A stretch of 64,000 nt of DNA from Bacteroidota bacterium (lineage in GTDB: Bacteria; Bacteroidota; Bacteroidia; Chitinophagales; Chitinophagaceae). Location: the NCBI GenBank assembly GCA_016715505.1, contig JADJZY010000033.1, forward strand, positions 62,001 to 126,000, read 5' to 3'. The translations under genes and the position numbers were made by a program. Below the pieces are notes generated by a model, which was not told the DNA's origin, did no database searches, and worked only from the letters and a program-made list of their open reading frames with translations. Shown here piece after piece: positions 8,912 through 18,086 of the stretch (the first letter of the stretch is position 1; the number at the start of each line of letters is the position of its first letter).

Positions 8912-11158
8912 ATGCAATCGAAAAAAACCGGAATTGGCGCGCAATTATTCTTTTGGGCTTTGGTGATTTTTTATAATTGGTATTTGTTTCGAACCATTTG
9001 GAAGCAACCGGGTCATAGCCTTTTGAGTGATGGTGGGGATGGCGCGAAAAATTATTATAACTATTTGTACCATGTGCTGAATGGGAAGGGGTGGATGACT
9101 AAAGGCATGAATTACCCCTGGGGTGAGCATGCGGCTTTTACGGATAATCAGCCCTTATTGGCGGTCCCGCTCAGTTATTTCAGAGAAACCCTGCATTTGA
9201 ATTTGAACGATGCTTTGGCCTGGATGAATTTGTTGATTCCGATTGGTTTTATTTTAAGCGCTTATTTTTTATTTCGTTTGTTTGGGGTTTTGAAAATCAA
9301 TCCCTTTTTAGCTGCGGTTGGTGCATTGTTTCTGGTGAGTTTGGCCCCAAATACTTATCGTATGTTCGGGCATTTTGGATTGAGTTATACTTTTCACTTG
9401 AGCGGTTCATTATGGTTCATTTTTGCTTACCGTCGAAACCCGAAATGGTATTTACTACTTGCTTTGTTAGTCCTATCTGCTTCCTCGGGACTATTACATT
9501 TGTATAATCTGGCCGTTTTAATTTTTCTGTCGACATTTATAGTTTTTGCCGGACTCCTGCTCGACGATGGAAGTATACGTCAGAGGATGAAGTGCTGGTT
9601 ACCCATTTTGATTTCGGTATTGATGGGTTTTGTTTTGATCAAAAGTCTTTTTGCCTGGACCGATCCGATACAAGACAGACCACGAACACCCTGGGGTACG
9701 GTGAATTATGTTTCCACTTTACACGACATACTTACAAGTTCAGTGAGTTATTTGGGAAAAACCTTCCTTCCATTAACCGGCGAGAAAGAGCCTGCCGGAT
9801 TGGGCGAAGGGTATGGCTATGTTGGTGTGATTCCGATCTTCTATTTAATTTATTTTTTTATCCTGATGCTTTATCGACGATGGCGAAAAAATGAGCAGAA
9901 ATGGACATCTACGTTGAAAGAAGAAAAAATATTGGTATTTGCAGGATTTCTTGGATTGTTTTTGGCAATGGGAATACCGTTTATTTGGGGAATGGAAGGA
10001 TTGTTGGAATACACAGGACCATTCAGGCAGTTCAGGAGCCTGGGCCGTATGTCGATCATCTTTTACTTTTTAATAGGCATTGCCTGCATCATTGGTATGA
10101 ATCGTTGGTTAGAAGATTTAAAGGAACGAAAAGCCCCATTTCCACAATACCTGTTGATTTTTGCAGCCTTATTTTTATGGAGTAATGAGATATTGAGTTA
10201 TAGCTTTGCGGTACAACGTGAGTGTGACCAAGCCCCGAATCATTACAAAAATTTTTTTAGCAGAAGACCCGAAGAAGTGGAAATTCCTTCATTCAGTAAA
10301 CAGGAATATCAATGTATCATGGCATTGCCCATGTTCTGTATTGGTTCGGAAAAATCGGGTAAAGAACCGGAACTAGGCATGCCTGAAAGGCTTTATCAGA
10401 TTAGTTTAAAAAATGCTATCCCCTTGGTGAATAAATTGCTTTCCAGGTCCAGTTGGAGTCAGGAGTTTCAGTTGATGCGCATTGGTGGCTTATTCTCGGA
10501 CAAAAGTAAATTCGTGCTTCCGGACCAACGCCCTATTTTACTTTTGAGTCATGGCGAATTTGATGCCCAAAGCGGAGAAGCAGCCATGATTAAACAAGCT
10601 CGTTTTTTACAGTATTTTGAAGGTTTTGAAATTTATAGTCTGAATTGGAATCAGTATTTACAAGCAGAAGAACAACAAAAAGACTCATTGCGTAACAGCG
10701 GTAATTTGTTATTACAACCACCCTATTATTTGTCGGACACCAACAGCACTGAAATGCTCGGTCAGGGAGGATTTAATATTTCGGGGAAGGACAGTTTTTT
10801 ATTATTTGATGGAAAAAGTCCATTAAACATGGGGTCATATGAATGTTCGTTTTGGGCTCGGGTGAATGAGTTCGATTATCGAATGCCCTTTGGAAAAATC
10901 ATGGTTTGGAATCAGGCTGGTGAAAAAATCCGACAGGAAGAATTTACATTTAGAACGTCAAAAAGTAATCAGGACTTTTGGTTTCGTTTTCATACCCAAT
11001 TGGACATTGACAGCAATGTAAAAAAAGTAGAAATATGGTTGATGAACGATAGAGGAATAGCAGCGGATCGGGTCAATGAAATTCAAATCCGGTCACAACA
11101 GCAACCAAGCCTGATGAAAAAAGGAAATCAGCTATCCTATAATAATTTTGTATTTTGA
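8912..11158 (+). CDS. Polytopic membrane protein, GT-C glycosyltransferase-like
   Basis: A protein of about 748 residues from the ATG at 8912 (MQSKKTG); a TTG at 8888 is possible but overlaps the divergent gene. One transmembrane helix (ALVIFYNWYLF) is followed by an acidic SDGGDGAKNYYNY segment on the outer face, then about ten hydrophobic segments up to roughly residue 430 and a soluble C-terminal part of about 300 residues that looks like an all-beta domain. An N-terminal extracytoplasmic acidic motif between helices 1 and 2 is typical of GT-C enzymes that use lipid-linked sugars. I infer such a role, supported by the divergent polyprenyl-phosphate GT2 gene; the substrate is unknown. An alternative is a YfhO-like membrane protein. 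Confidence 0.55.
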   Translation: MQSKKTGIGAQLFFWALVIFYNWYLFRTIWKQPGHSLLSDGGDGAKNYYNYLYHVLNGKGWMTKGMNYPWGEHAAFTDNQPLLAVPLSYFRETLHLNLNDALAWMNLLIPIGFILSAYFLFRLFGVLKINPFLAAVGALFLVSLAPNTYRMFGHFGLSYTFHLSGSLWFIFAYRRNPKWYLLLALLVLSASSGLLHLYNLAVLIFLSTFIVFAGLLLDDGSIRQRMKCWLPILISVLMGFVLIKSLFAWTDPIQDRPRTPWGTVNYVSTLHDILTSSVSYLGKTFLPLTGEKEPAGLGEGYGYVGVIPIFYLIYFFILMLYRRWRKNEQKWTSTLKEEKILVFAGFLGLFLAMGIPFIWGMEGLLEYTGPFRQFRSLGRMSIIFYFLIGIACIIGMNRWLEDLKERKAPFPQYLLIFAALFLWSNEILSYSFAVQRECDQAPNHYKNFFSRRPEEVEIPSFSKQEYQCIMALPMFCIGSEKSGKEPELGMPERLYQISLKNAIPLVNKLLSRSSWSQEFQLMRIGGLFSDKSKFVLPDQRPILLLSHGEFDAQSGEAAMIKQARFLQYFEGFEIYSLNWNQYLQAEEQQKDSLRNSGNLLLQPPYYLSDTNSTEMLGQGGFNISGKDSFLLFDGKSPLNMGSYECSFWARVNEFDYRMPFGKIMVWNQAGEKIRQEEFTFRTSKSNQDFWFRFHTQLDIDSNVKKVEIWLMNDRGIAADRVNEIQIRSQQQPSLMKKGNQLSYNNFVF

Positions 11159-11337
11159 ATGATAGATCATCAGTCGTCAAGCTTGTAGACTATTTCCAGG
11201 AAATCTTTTTGTTTGCATTCAAAAATAGTTGAAGCAAAACGCAAGAGCCCCTATCTAGCCACGATTGTAGCAAAGTGCCGTGCACTGCGAAAAGCGTGTG
11301 CAAGAGATGATAGAAAAAATGGAGATGATGCTCCTCA

Positions 11338-11871
11338 TTATTCCTTTCCGCTTCCTTTGAATGCATCATCCGCATTTTTAAAGAGCACGTTAAAAGTAGT
11401 GAGACTGCCGTAAATTCGGGTGATATATTGTTGTAAATCAACCTTTTGTTCATCGCTCAATCCTTTATGGGCATTGATTTGTTGTTCCATCACCCGTAAG
11501 CGGTCGCGCACCATGACAATCTTATGAAAAAATGTTTCAATAGGCACTTCCTTTTGTTGCATGGTATCGTCGAGGGGCTTGAGGATCATCGTTCCGCCAT
11601 GCCATTTATTGCCTAGGGGTACTAGCTCCGAAATATCGGAACGTTCATCCAGGATTTTATGCAGCGCAAATTCCAGATCAGCCATATTCACTTGTCCGCT
11701 GATACCACTGGATTCGGTGGCTGACAAAATCCGTAATTCGAAATTTTTACCAATACTTTTTACGGCATTGGCGTTTTTAAACCAGATATTGTAAAAATCA
11801 GTACCCTGATCCACCACCACACCTTTTCCAAAATTCGGATGTTCAATTCTTGAGCCTATTCCCAGTTCCAT
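11338..11871 (-). CDS. Conserved Bacteroidota protein with a UvrD-tail-like N-terminal motif
   Basis: A 177-residue soluble protein. The first 30 residues, MELGIGSRIEHPNFGKGVVV, resemble the Tudor-like C-terminal domain of UvrD/PcrA helicases (V-x-H-x-x-F-G-x-G-x-V). The rest is mostly helical with a long charged segment, VMVRDRLRVMEQQINAHKGLSDEQKVDLQQYITRIYGSLT. I recall homologues annotated only as hypothetical in Chitinophagia. By analogy with the UvrD tail it may bind protein or nucleic acid; that is inference. It is transcribed alone, divergently from the acyl carrier protein gene and only 80 bases from it. Confidence 0.6.
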   Translation of the reverse strand: MELGIGSRIEHPNFGKGVVVDQGTDFYNIWFKNANAVKSIGKNFELRILSATESSGISGQVNMADLEFALHKILDERSDISELVPLGNKWHGGTMILKPLDDTMQQKEVPIETFFHKIVMVRDRLRVMEQQINAHKGLSDEQKVDLQQYITRIYGSLTTFNVLFKNADDAFKGSGKE

Positions 11872-11951
11872 ATGCGATAATTTGAGGCTAATATATTTAA
11901 TTCACTTTATTTTGCAATAAGTTTTATTTTTGCCGACCAACAACAAAAAAA

Positions 11952-12218
11952 ATGCAAGAACTGACCGACTTAAAACAAACCCTGAAGACCCAAATCATTG
12001 AATCCCTGAACTTACAGGGCATGACGCCGGACGATATTGACGAAAACGCTCCATTGTTTGGAGAAGGTTTGGGATTGGATAGCATTGATTCATTGGAATT
12101 AATGGTATTGCTTGAAAGAAACTATGGTATCAAAATTGAAGATGCCCGTGAAGGTCGAAAAGCCATGGAATCGGTTGCTGCAATGGCACAATACATCGTT
12201 GACCATCGTACGAAATAG
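11952..12218 (+). CDS. Acyl carrier protein
   Basis: An 88-residue acyl carrier protein with the phosphopantetheine attachment motif GLDSIDSLELM (Ser near residue 43 in DSID). The sequence is acidic in the helix after the Ser, as usual. It overlaps nothing and ends 3 bases before a ketosynthase gene, so the two are translationally coupled. It differs from a standard housekeeping AcpP (typically about 78 residues, DSLD motif) and belongs with the ketosynthases around it, suggesting a dedicated carrier for a special acyl or polyene chain. A TATTTTTG at 11925-11932 may be its promoter -7 element, although no clear TTTG lies 19 bases upstream. Confidence 0.88.
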   Translation: MQELTDLKQTLKTQIIESLNLQGMTPDDIDENAPLFGEGLGLDSIDSLELMVLLERNYGIKIEDAREGRKAMESVAAMAQYIVDHRTK

Positions 12219-12221
12219 CCT

Positions 12222-13420
12222 ATGCAAGAGCGGCTGGTGATTAGCGGAAAAGGCCTTTATACCGCTCTTGGGCAAGGTTGTGAGGTACATTTTCAGCAAC
12301 TGAGTCGTGCGCAACATGCATTAGGTCCACTGGATTTTTTGCAAACCAATCATGGGAAGAATTTCCCATTCGGTGAAATTAAAAAAGATACCCTAGAATT
12401 GCTTGAAATGGCTCATCACAGCCATCATCAGGGTTATACCCGTACTTCACTCATTGGCATACTGGCTTTGGAAGAAGCCATTCGTAAAGCTGGTTTGGAA
12501 AAACGTGAAAATTTCAGGATAGGTTTAATCAATGCCACAACAGTAGGTGGAATGTGTGAGGTAGAAAAATACTATTTTGACATCTTGGATAAACCGGGCG
12601 ATTACAGTCAATATTCCGATACCATTGATTGCGCAGATTGTACCCACCGGATAGCAGATCATTTCCGTATCAAACATTTTGTAAGCACCATTAGCACGGC
12701 TTGTTCGTCATCGGCTAATGCGATTATGCTGGGCGCTCGTATGCTGCAACAAGATATGCTTGACATTGCCATTTGCGGCGGAACAGATGCCCTGACCCGG
12801 TTTACCATCAATGGATTTAATGCCCTTAAAAATATCGACAAAACTTTTTGCCGCCCTTTTGATGCAGATCGTAATGGGTTAAATTTGGGCGAAGGGGCAG
12901 CCTATTTGGTATTGGAAAAAGAATCTCATTGTTTAAAACGTCAGGCTGAACCCCTGGCCTATCTTTCGGGTTTTAATAATTATAATGAGGCATTTCATCC
13001 TACTGCGCCCAATCCTGAGGGAGAAGGTGCTTATCAGGTGATGAAACGCGCTTTGGAGCATGCAAGATTAAATCAGGAAGACATTGGCTATATCAACGCG
13101 CACGGTACGGCGACCTTAACGAATGATGAATCGGAAAGCAATGCCATGAAAAGATTGTTTCCGGCATTACCACCTTTTAGTTCTACCAAATGTTATACCG
13201 GGCACACCTTAGCTGCGGCAGGCGCTGTGGAAGCTTGTTTTAGTTTAATGGCCCTGCGCGAACAAAGTGTATTTGCCAATTTAAATTTTAAAACCCCAAT
13301 GCCCAAGCTCAATTGATTCCACAAATACAATTTCTGCAAGGACTCGATATTCGTCATGTGATGAGTAATTCCTTTGCCTTTGGTGGAAACAATGCCTCCC
13401 TTATTTTTTCAAAAGTATAA
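12222..13420 (+). CDS. Beta-ketoacyl synthase (FabF-like), C-terminus frameshifted
   Basis: A condensing enzyme that extends an ACP-bound acyl chain. The catalytic triad is complete: Cys161 in STACSSS, His294 in NAHGTAT and His328 in TGHTLAAAG, with Lys323 in STKCYTGH. The frame ends prematurely in PKLN (stop at 13314). Shifting by one base near 13311 gives LIPQIQFLQGLDIRHVMSNSFAFGGNNASLIFSKV, the expected C-terminal strand with the NSFAFGGNN signature, ending at 13420. Repaired length 399, normal for the family is about 410. One missing A (CTCAATTG for CTCAAATTG) explains it. It lies between the ACP and the KS-like gene with gaps of only 3 bases, so these three form one operon. Confidence 0.88.
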
Positions 13421-13423
13421 GCG

Positions 13424-14491
13424 ATGAAACCGATGTTTATCATATCATCCACTTGCATATCTCCACAAAATACTTTTGAGGGCCTTGAGGGTTTAAAGGC
13501 CGTAAATTATCCCAAGGAACCTGTTTATTATTGTCAGGAGCCTGATTTTTCGAAGTATATCAATCCTGTTCAAATTCGAAGAATGAGCCGGGCCTTAAAA
13601 ATGGGCTATACAGCTGCAATAGATGCTTTAAATAAAAGTGGATTCACGCAATTGGATGCCATCATCATTGGAACCGGCAAAGGTTGTATGTCGGATACAG
13701 AAATTTTTCTGCATTCGATCGTGGAATATCAGGAAACGGCTTTGAATGCCACCCATTTTATTCATTCGACGTATAATCAACTCAATGGACTGATTGCGTT
13801 GAATAAAAAAATCAGTTGTTACAATATCACCTATGTGCATCGGGGCTTTTCGCTGGAACATGCTCTTTTAGATGCAGCATTGTATTTTGCAGAACATCCG
13901 CAGAGCCAGATTCTGGTAGGAAGTTTTGATGAAATGACCCCTGATCATTTTAAAGTAAAAAAACAATGGGGGTATTGGAAAGAAGAACCCCTTCACGGAC
14001 AATCCTTATTGTATTCAAAAACACCTGGAACACTTGCAGGTGAAGGATCGGCTTTTTTTGTTTTATCATCCGAAAAACCCAAAGAACCTGCAGTTAAAAT
14101 ATGTGATATCCAAACACTTTATTCACCTGAATCAGATGAAGTAGTGAGCTGCTTAAACAACTTATTAGAACGAAATCAACTTCAAAAAGAAGAAATCGAT
14201 TTATTGATGTTGGGCGAAAATGGAGATGTGAATCATGCACAGAATTACCCTATGATCGCTGGGCAATTTCCGGAAGCTGAAAAAATATATTTTAAACATT
14301 TGTGTGGCGAATATGATACTGCCATCAACTTTGGTTTATGGACCGGGTATGAAATTCTATTGAAACAAATGATTCCTGAGAGTATGCAGTTGGAAGTGCG
14401 TTCGGAGAAAAAAACCTACCGGCATTTACTGATTTACAATAACTACTTTGGCAAAAATCAGGGATTTATGCTGCTCAAATTGGAAAATTAG
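13424..14491 (+). CDS. Ketosynthase-like protein without the active-site cysteine (chain-length-factor type)
   Basis: 355 residues with the thiolase/ketosynthase fold, but the nucleophilic Cys region is replaced by ITYVHRGFSLEHALLDA and the HGTxT loop by LGENGDVNHAQ. The following VGSFDEMTPDHF corresponds to the GGxE loop after the Cys in active enzymes, and AGEGSAFFVLS to the GEGA segment. Thus the fold is kept and the chemistry lost. Such partners form heterodimers with an active KS and set chain length in type II polyketide and aryl polyene systems; I infer this role from its place 3 bases after the active KS. Annotation pipelines would call it 'beta-ketoacyl synthase N-terminal domain protein'. 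Confidence 0.75.
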   Translation: MKPMFIISSTCISPQNTFEGLEGLKAVNYPKEPVYYCQEPDFSKYINPVQIRRMSRALKMGYTAAIDALNKSGFTQLDAIIIGTGKGCMSDTEIFLHSIVEYQETALNATHFIHSTYNQLNGLIALNKKISCYNITYVHRGFSLEHALLDAALYFAEHPQSQILVGSFDEMTPDHFKVKKQWGYWKEEPLHGQSLLYSKTPGTLAGEGSAFFVLSSEKPKEPAVKICDIQTLYSPESDEVVSCLNNLLERNQLQKEEIDLLMLGENGDVNHAQNYPMIAGQFPEAEKIYFKHLCGEYDTAINFGLWTGYEILLKQMIPESMQLEVRSEKKTYRHLLIYNNYFGKNQGFMLLKLEN

Positions 14492-14543
14492 ATGGAAGTC
14501 CAATGTTTCATTATTCAAGTTTGAGATCATGAATATGTACAAA

Positions 14544-15667
14544 TCAATGTTGGCTTTTACTTAAAATAATGGCTGCATTACAACCACCAAAACCGGATCC
14601 TGTTTTTAAAATGTTTTGCATCGGTTGATTTTTGTGCACCTTATTCACCTGAATGTTACCGCTAACTCCGCTTTGATTAAATCCAAAACTTGCCGGAATA
14701 AAATCATGCTTGAGAAATTCCGCAGATAAAGCCAATTCCAATACCCCTGCTGCTCCTAAGGTATGCCCAAAATGGCCTTTCAAACTAAAGACCGGGCTCT
14801 GATGAAGTCTGCAAATATCAAAAGCTTTACTCTCCATTTCGTCGTTGTAGGCAGTAGCAGTGCCATGGGCAGAAATAAATCCGATATCTTCAGCATCGGT
14901 TTTCTGGTGATGGAGTGTTTGTTGGATACACCAAGCTAATTCTTCACCTGTTTTTGATGGACCTGAAATATGATTGCTGTCGTTGCTGATAAATCCATGT
15001 CCTACCTCAATCGGCGCGATTTGTTTATTGCTCAAAATACTGATAGCACATGCCTCTCCTATATTAATTCCATTGCGATCCACATCAAAAGGTTTACAGA
15101 TTTCTTTACTGAGCGCATGAAAAGAATGAAATCCACTAATCACAAATCGGCTCAACACATCGCAACCAATAATCACCACCTGTTTGTATTGCCCGGATTG
15201 CAGGAATCTCCGAGCCATAATAAAAGCTGATATACCGGAAATGCAGGCATTAGAAATGGTAATCACCTGATTCGGATTTTTGGTGATGGCCTGGATGCGT
15301 GCAGCCGAATAATGCAACATACTTTCTTCAAAATCTCCGCCATTTTTAAGACATTCAACATTGCCTTTGGTCGTTGAAAGGATAAACAATGTTTGGGAGG
15401 AATCATAAGGACAATCAAACGATGAAATACATTGCTTTAATGCTGTTTCAATCAAAGCGTCAAATCGGGTTAAGGCAGAACCAGAATTAAAATCAAAATA
15501 GGAATCAGGAATGATCCCAAGTGGAAATCCGGTTTAAAAAATCGTTCCTGTTCATCATAAGATAATCCTGATTTTCCGGCTCGAATAGCCTCCATATTTT
15601 CAAGGATGCCAACACCGAGTGGTGTGATCAAATGACTATGAATCAGGTAAACTGGTTTTAATCCCAC
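14544..15667 (-). CDS. Second beta-ketoacyl synthase, one frameshift near the N-terminus
   Basis: Ketosynthase of 374 residues after repair. The short N-terminal frame (from 15667, MGLKPVYLIHSHLITPLGVG) runs off into a hydrophobic nonsense tail. Adding one G to the G3 run (plus strand C3 at 15516-15518) gives HLGIIPDSYFDFNSGSALTR and joins the main frame. The catalytic residues are intact: Cys in SNACISG, His in SAHGTATAYND, Lys and His in SLKGHFGHTLGAAG; the C-terminus has GSGFGGCNAAI. It is transcribed opposite to the first KS, with the secreted-protein and dehydratase genes, and overlaps the former by 10 bases. It is probably the second condensing enzyme of the same pathway. Confidence 0.85.
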
Positions 15668-16298
15668 TTCTTGAATTCCTTCTTCATGGTTTTAAAAACA
15701 CTCTTCACACTTCCGGCCCAATAATTTCTGAAACCAAATCCACCGGCTTTACCAATGACTCTTGTGGTGTACAGTACCTTTTTGGATGACATATCAATAA
15801 AGGTGACCCAGTAGCTACCTTCTTCTAAATTTTTGTTCATGCCTTCGGCAATCAAAACCATTCCAATACCACTTTTGCCTTTGAGTTCATATTTTTTAAC
15901 CATGTCCTGAATATCCGCTTCTTTGAGATGCTTATAATCAGAGGATGATTCAGTGAAGATTTCCTTTTTACTCATTTTTTCGTTCACCTTGTTGATCGCA
16001 TCAGTATACATTTCAATGGTACTGCGGTCAACGGCATCTTCCATTTTAAAAGCCTTTGGCTCACGTAAAATCAAATTATTCCATTCCGGAAAATATTTGT
16101 CGCGCATTTCGCCCGAAGATTTCGTAGAAACCTCACCCCAACCTGAAGCAGGACCGATGAAACGAACATCACTAAAATCAATTCCCAACCAGGTAATCGG
16201 TTTGGAAGAATTAAATACATCATCTGTAGTTTGGGCTTTAGAAAACAAACTCAGTAAAATGAGCGAGAAGGATAAAATGGAATGCTGAACTTTTTCAT
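15658..16298 (-). CDS. Secreted conserved protein, frameshift inside the signal peptide
   Basis: The main frame encodes 196 residues from SKAQTTDDVFNSSKP on, with no good start of its own. A T4 run on the minus strand (plus A4 at 16274-16277) separates it from ATG AAA AAG TTC AGC at 16298. With one more T the protein begins MKKFSIPFLSFSLILLSLFSKAQ, a clear signal peptide with the Bacteroidota-typical cleavage after KAQ. Repaired length 213. The mature protein has no domain I recognise; features are SSKPITWLGIDFSDVRFIG, a YFPEWNNLI patch and a final basic segment MKKEFKKWD. It lies between the dehydratase and the second KS and overlaps the latter, so it is part of the same operon and may help export or surface placement of the product. 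Confidence 0.7.
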
Positions 16299-16310
16299 TT
16301 GTATTTAGGT

Positions 16311-16730
16311 TTATATTTCGACAAATATAGTTAATTCACAAGAAGCGATTTCCAGCTCTCCTAAAAAAGTTTTAGCCTGAACAATGCTCGCCTGACCAAT
16401 CTGATGTAAAGGCCGAACTTCAGCCCGAATCAGAGCCCGGGCCGGAGGTCTTTGCTGAATTTGAATATGTTTGATGGCTCCTATAAAACCTTTTTGAATG
16501 CCTTGTCCCAAAGATTGAGCCCGAAATCCAGCCCCGGCTGCGGCCGTTTGAGCCATCACTTCCAGTAAGGCTTGCTCTGACAACCCATCTGCATCACACA
16601 TCACATGATTTTCAGGAATTCGAAAGGTACAAAGCGTTTTTTCTTCATTACATTCAACGATATCATCAATGCATTGAAAGGGATATTGTTGAGGAATAAA
16701 ATCCTTCGCAGCTTGTGGAAATGTGCCCAT
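16311..16730 (-). CDS. FabZ/ApeP-like 3-hydroxyacyl-ACP dehydratase (hotdog fold)
   Basis: A 139-residue single hotdog domain. ENHVMCDADGLSEQALLEVMAQTAAA corresponds to the catalytic helix of FabZ-like dehydratases, with His in ENHVM and Glu in LLEVMAQ. It would remove water from a 3-hydroxyacyl-ACP to give an enoyl chain. The sequence is nearer to the dehydratases of aryl polyene and flexirubin clusters (a D/C-rich loop after the His) than to housekeeping FabZ; this is a memory-based judgement. It is the first gene of the leftward operon with the secreted protein and the second KS. A ketoreductase, needed before dehydration, is not in the window. Confidence 0.75.
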   Translation of the reverse strand: MGTFPQAAKDFIPQQYPFQCIDDIVECNEEKTLCTFRIPENHVMCDADGLSEQALLEVMAQTAAAGAGFRAQSLGQGIQKGFIGAIKHIQIQQRPPARALIRAEVRPLHQIGQASIVQAKTFLGELEIASCELTIFVEI

Positions 16731-16779
16731 GGGGTAAAGATAAATGGGCGCATTTAATTTTACCCTATTTTGTCTTCTC

Positions 16780-16812
16780 TGCGTTAATCCAAATTTTGCA
16801 GTCGGCGGTAAG
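16780..16812 (-). repeat. Dispersed repeat, copy 1
   Basis: On the minus strand it reads CCGCCGACTGCAAAATTTGG followed by ATTAACGCAG. The core CCGNYGA-CTGCAAAATTTGG is shared with stretches near 28136-28170 and 39555-39600, all intergenic. Confidence 0.4.
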
Positions 16813-16876
16813 CGAGTTGCTTGATTCTACCAAATTCTCATTTTAAAATCTTATTGAGAAAACCAATTTTAATTGA

Positions 16877-16907
16877 TTTGTTCTATAATCAATAATTTGT
16901 ATTTTTG
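16877..16907 (+). promoter_or_regulatory. Promoter of the toxin-antitoxin pair
   Basis: TTTG at 16877-16880, a 19-base spacer, and TATTTTTG at 16900-16907 give a full match to the Bacteroidota promoter. The expected start of transcription near 16913 lies about 9 bases before the antitoxin ATG. Confidence 0.65.
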
Positions 16908-16921
16908 GAAAAACAACGAAA

Positions 16922-17152
16922 ATGAAAGCTGCTTTAAATATTGATATCACTTTCGACCAAGTACTTAAGCTTGTAAAGCAATTACCAACAAAAGATAAAA
17001 TAAAATTAACTAAAGAACTTGAAAAGGAAGGAATCAATTCTAAATTAACCAGATTGCTTAAAACGTTCAAGACCAAAGAATTAAGTTTAGATTTAATCAA
17101 TAGTGAAGTAGAAATAGTAAGACAAAGTATTTATGAATCACAAAAGCATTAG
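16922..17152 (+). CDS. Putative antitoxin of a PIN toxin-antitoxin pair
   Basis: A 76-residue, very AT-rich, mostly helical and charged protein. Residues 1-35, MKAALNIDITFDQVLKLVKQ and LPTKDKIKLTKELEKE, match the small antitoxin-like proteins often found just before PIN-domain genes in Bacteroidota. The final part overlaps the toxin gene by 20 bases, as usual for such pairs. It probably neutralises the toxin by direct binding and may repress its own promoter; no DNA-binding motif is clear in the sequence, so this is by analogy. The promoter just upstream is a near perfect Bacteroidota promoter. Confidence 0.65.
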   Translation: MKAALNIDITFDQVLKLVKQLPTKDKIKLTKELEKEGINSKLTRLLKTFKTKELSLDLINSEVEIVRQSIYESQKH

Positions 17153-17558
17153 AGTTATTTTTGATACTAATGTGTGGATTAGTTTTTTGATTGGAAAACG
17201 TTTGGGGATTATTAAAGAATATATCTCGAATGAAAATATTAAAATTATCACTACAACTCAATTAGTTAAAGAATTAGAAATTGTTACTTCAAGACCAAAG
17301 TTGAAAAAGTATTTTCCGAAAGAAAGTGTACATGAATTAATTGAACTACTTGATACAATTGCGGAGAAAGTTGAAATATCACCTAAGTTCTTTATAAGTA
17401 GGGATCCAAAAGATAATTTTCTTTTAGACTTAATTGAATTTTCAAAAGCAAATTATTTAGTCACAGGAGATAAAGACTTATTAATTCTCAATCCTTTCAA
17501 ATCAGCCAAAATTATAACTCCTCAGAACTTTGAATCTATTTTGAAGAGTATAAATTAA
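17133..17558 (+). CDS. PIN-domain ribonuclease toxin
   Basis: A 141-residue PIN domain of the type annotated 'putative toxin-antitoxin system toxin component, PIN family'. The four acidic metal-binding positions can be seen: Asp in VIFDTNVWISF, Glu in LVKELEIVTSRPKL, Asp in SRDPKDNFLLDL and Asp in VTGDKDLL. It is expected to cleave RNA in the cytoplasm unless held by the antitoxin. Its ATG lies inside the upstream gene (20-base overlap), indicating translational coupling. Base composition is clearly more AT-rich than in the surrounding genes, consistent with recent horizontal arrival. No transposase or attachment site is visible around the pair. Confidence 0.82.
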   Translation: MNHKSIRVIFDTNVWISFLIGKRLGIIKEYISNENIKIITTTQLVKELEIVTSRPKLKKYFPKESVHELIELLDTIAEKVEISPKFFISRDPKDNFLLDLIEFSKANYLVTGDKDLLILNPFKSAKIITPQNFESILKSIN

Positions 17559-17779
17559 TTGCCTCCCACCAGCATTGGTTTTGTGACAGTGTGGCCCAGG
17601 TGCCCGGCTTAACATTTGAAACTTTGGGAATTAGCCGCATGAGGATTTTTTAAATCAAGATTACTTAGCAAATCCTTTAAAAGCTTTGTTTGTAATAGCT
17701 TATTACCTTGCGACTACAAATTCTTGGTATAAGAAAATAAGCAGCTATTCGCACAAATGGATTATTTTAGCCCCTTCTT

Positions 17780-18070
17780 ATGCTTGAAATTATTATCCTC
17801 ATTTTTCTGTGCCGGCATATCGGCGAAATAGCGATTCGTAAAGGCGAAAGTGCCAACAAATGGAAGCTATATACTGTGTTGGCCTGGATAGGTGGCGAAA
17901 TTACCGGACTCATTATTGGATTTGCCATTTTTGATGACAATACCTTGATGAGTATCCTCGTGGCGATTCCTTGCGCTGTTGCCGGATATCATATTGTTCG
18001 AAACCAATTAAACCGCAAACCGGATATCACCAATATGATTGACGAAATAGGCCAGGATCTTCAATCATAA
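17780..18070 (+). CDS. Small membrane protein
   Basis: 96 residues with two transmembrane helices (MLEIIILIFLCRHIGEIAI and WIGGEITGLIIGFAIF), then a third hydrophobic stretch with ILVAIPCAVAGYHIV, and a short cytoplasmic tail. No domain is recognised. It lies 16 bases before the GlmU-like gene and probably heads the operon that continues to the radical SAM gene. The ATG at 17780 is the first in frame and suits the start of a membrane segment. Confidence 0.6.
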   Translation: MLEIIILIFLCRHIGEIAIRKGESANKWKLYTVLAWIGGEITGLIIGFAIFDDNTLMSILVAIPCAVAGYHIVRNQLNRKPDITNMIDEIGQDLQS

Positions 18071-18086
18071 AAAATACTTTGACGAC

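Noticed and set aside
11190..11453. Minus-strand frame overlapping the end of the UvrD-tail-like gene
   Set aside because: Overlaps a real gene in another frame and lacks coding character.
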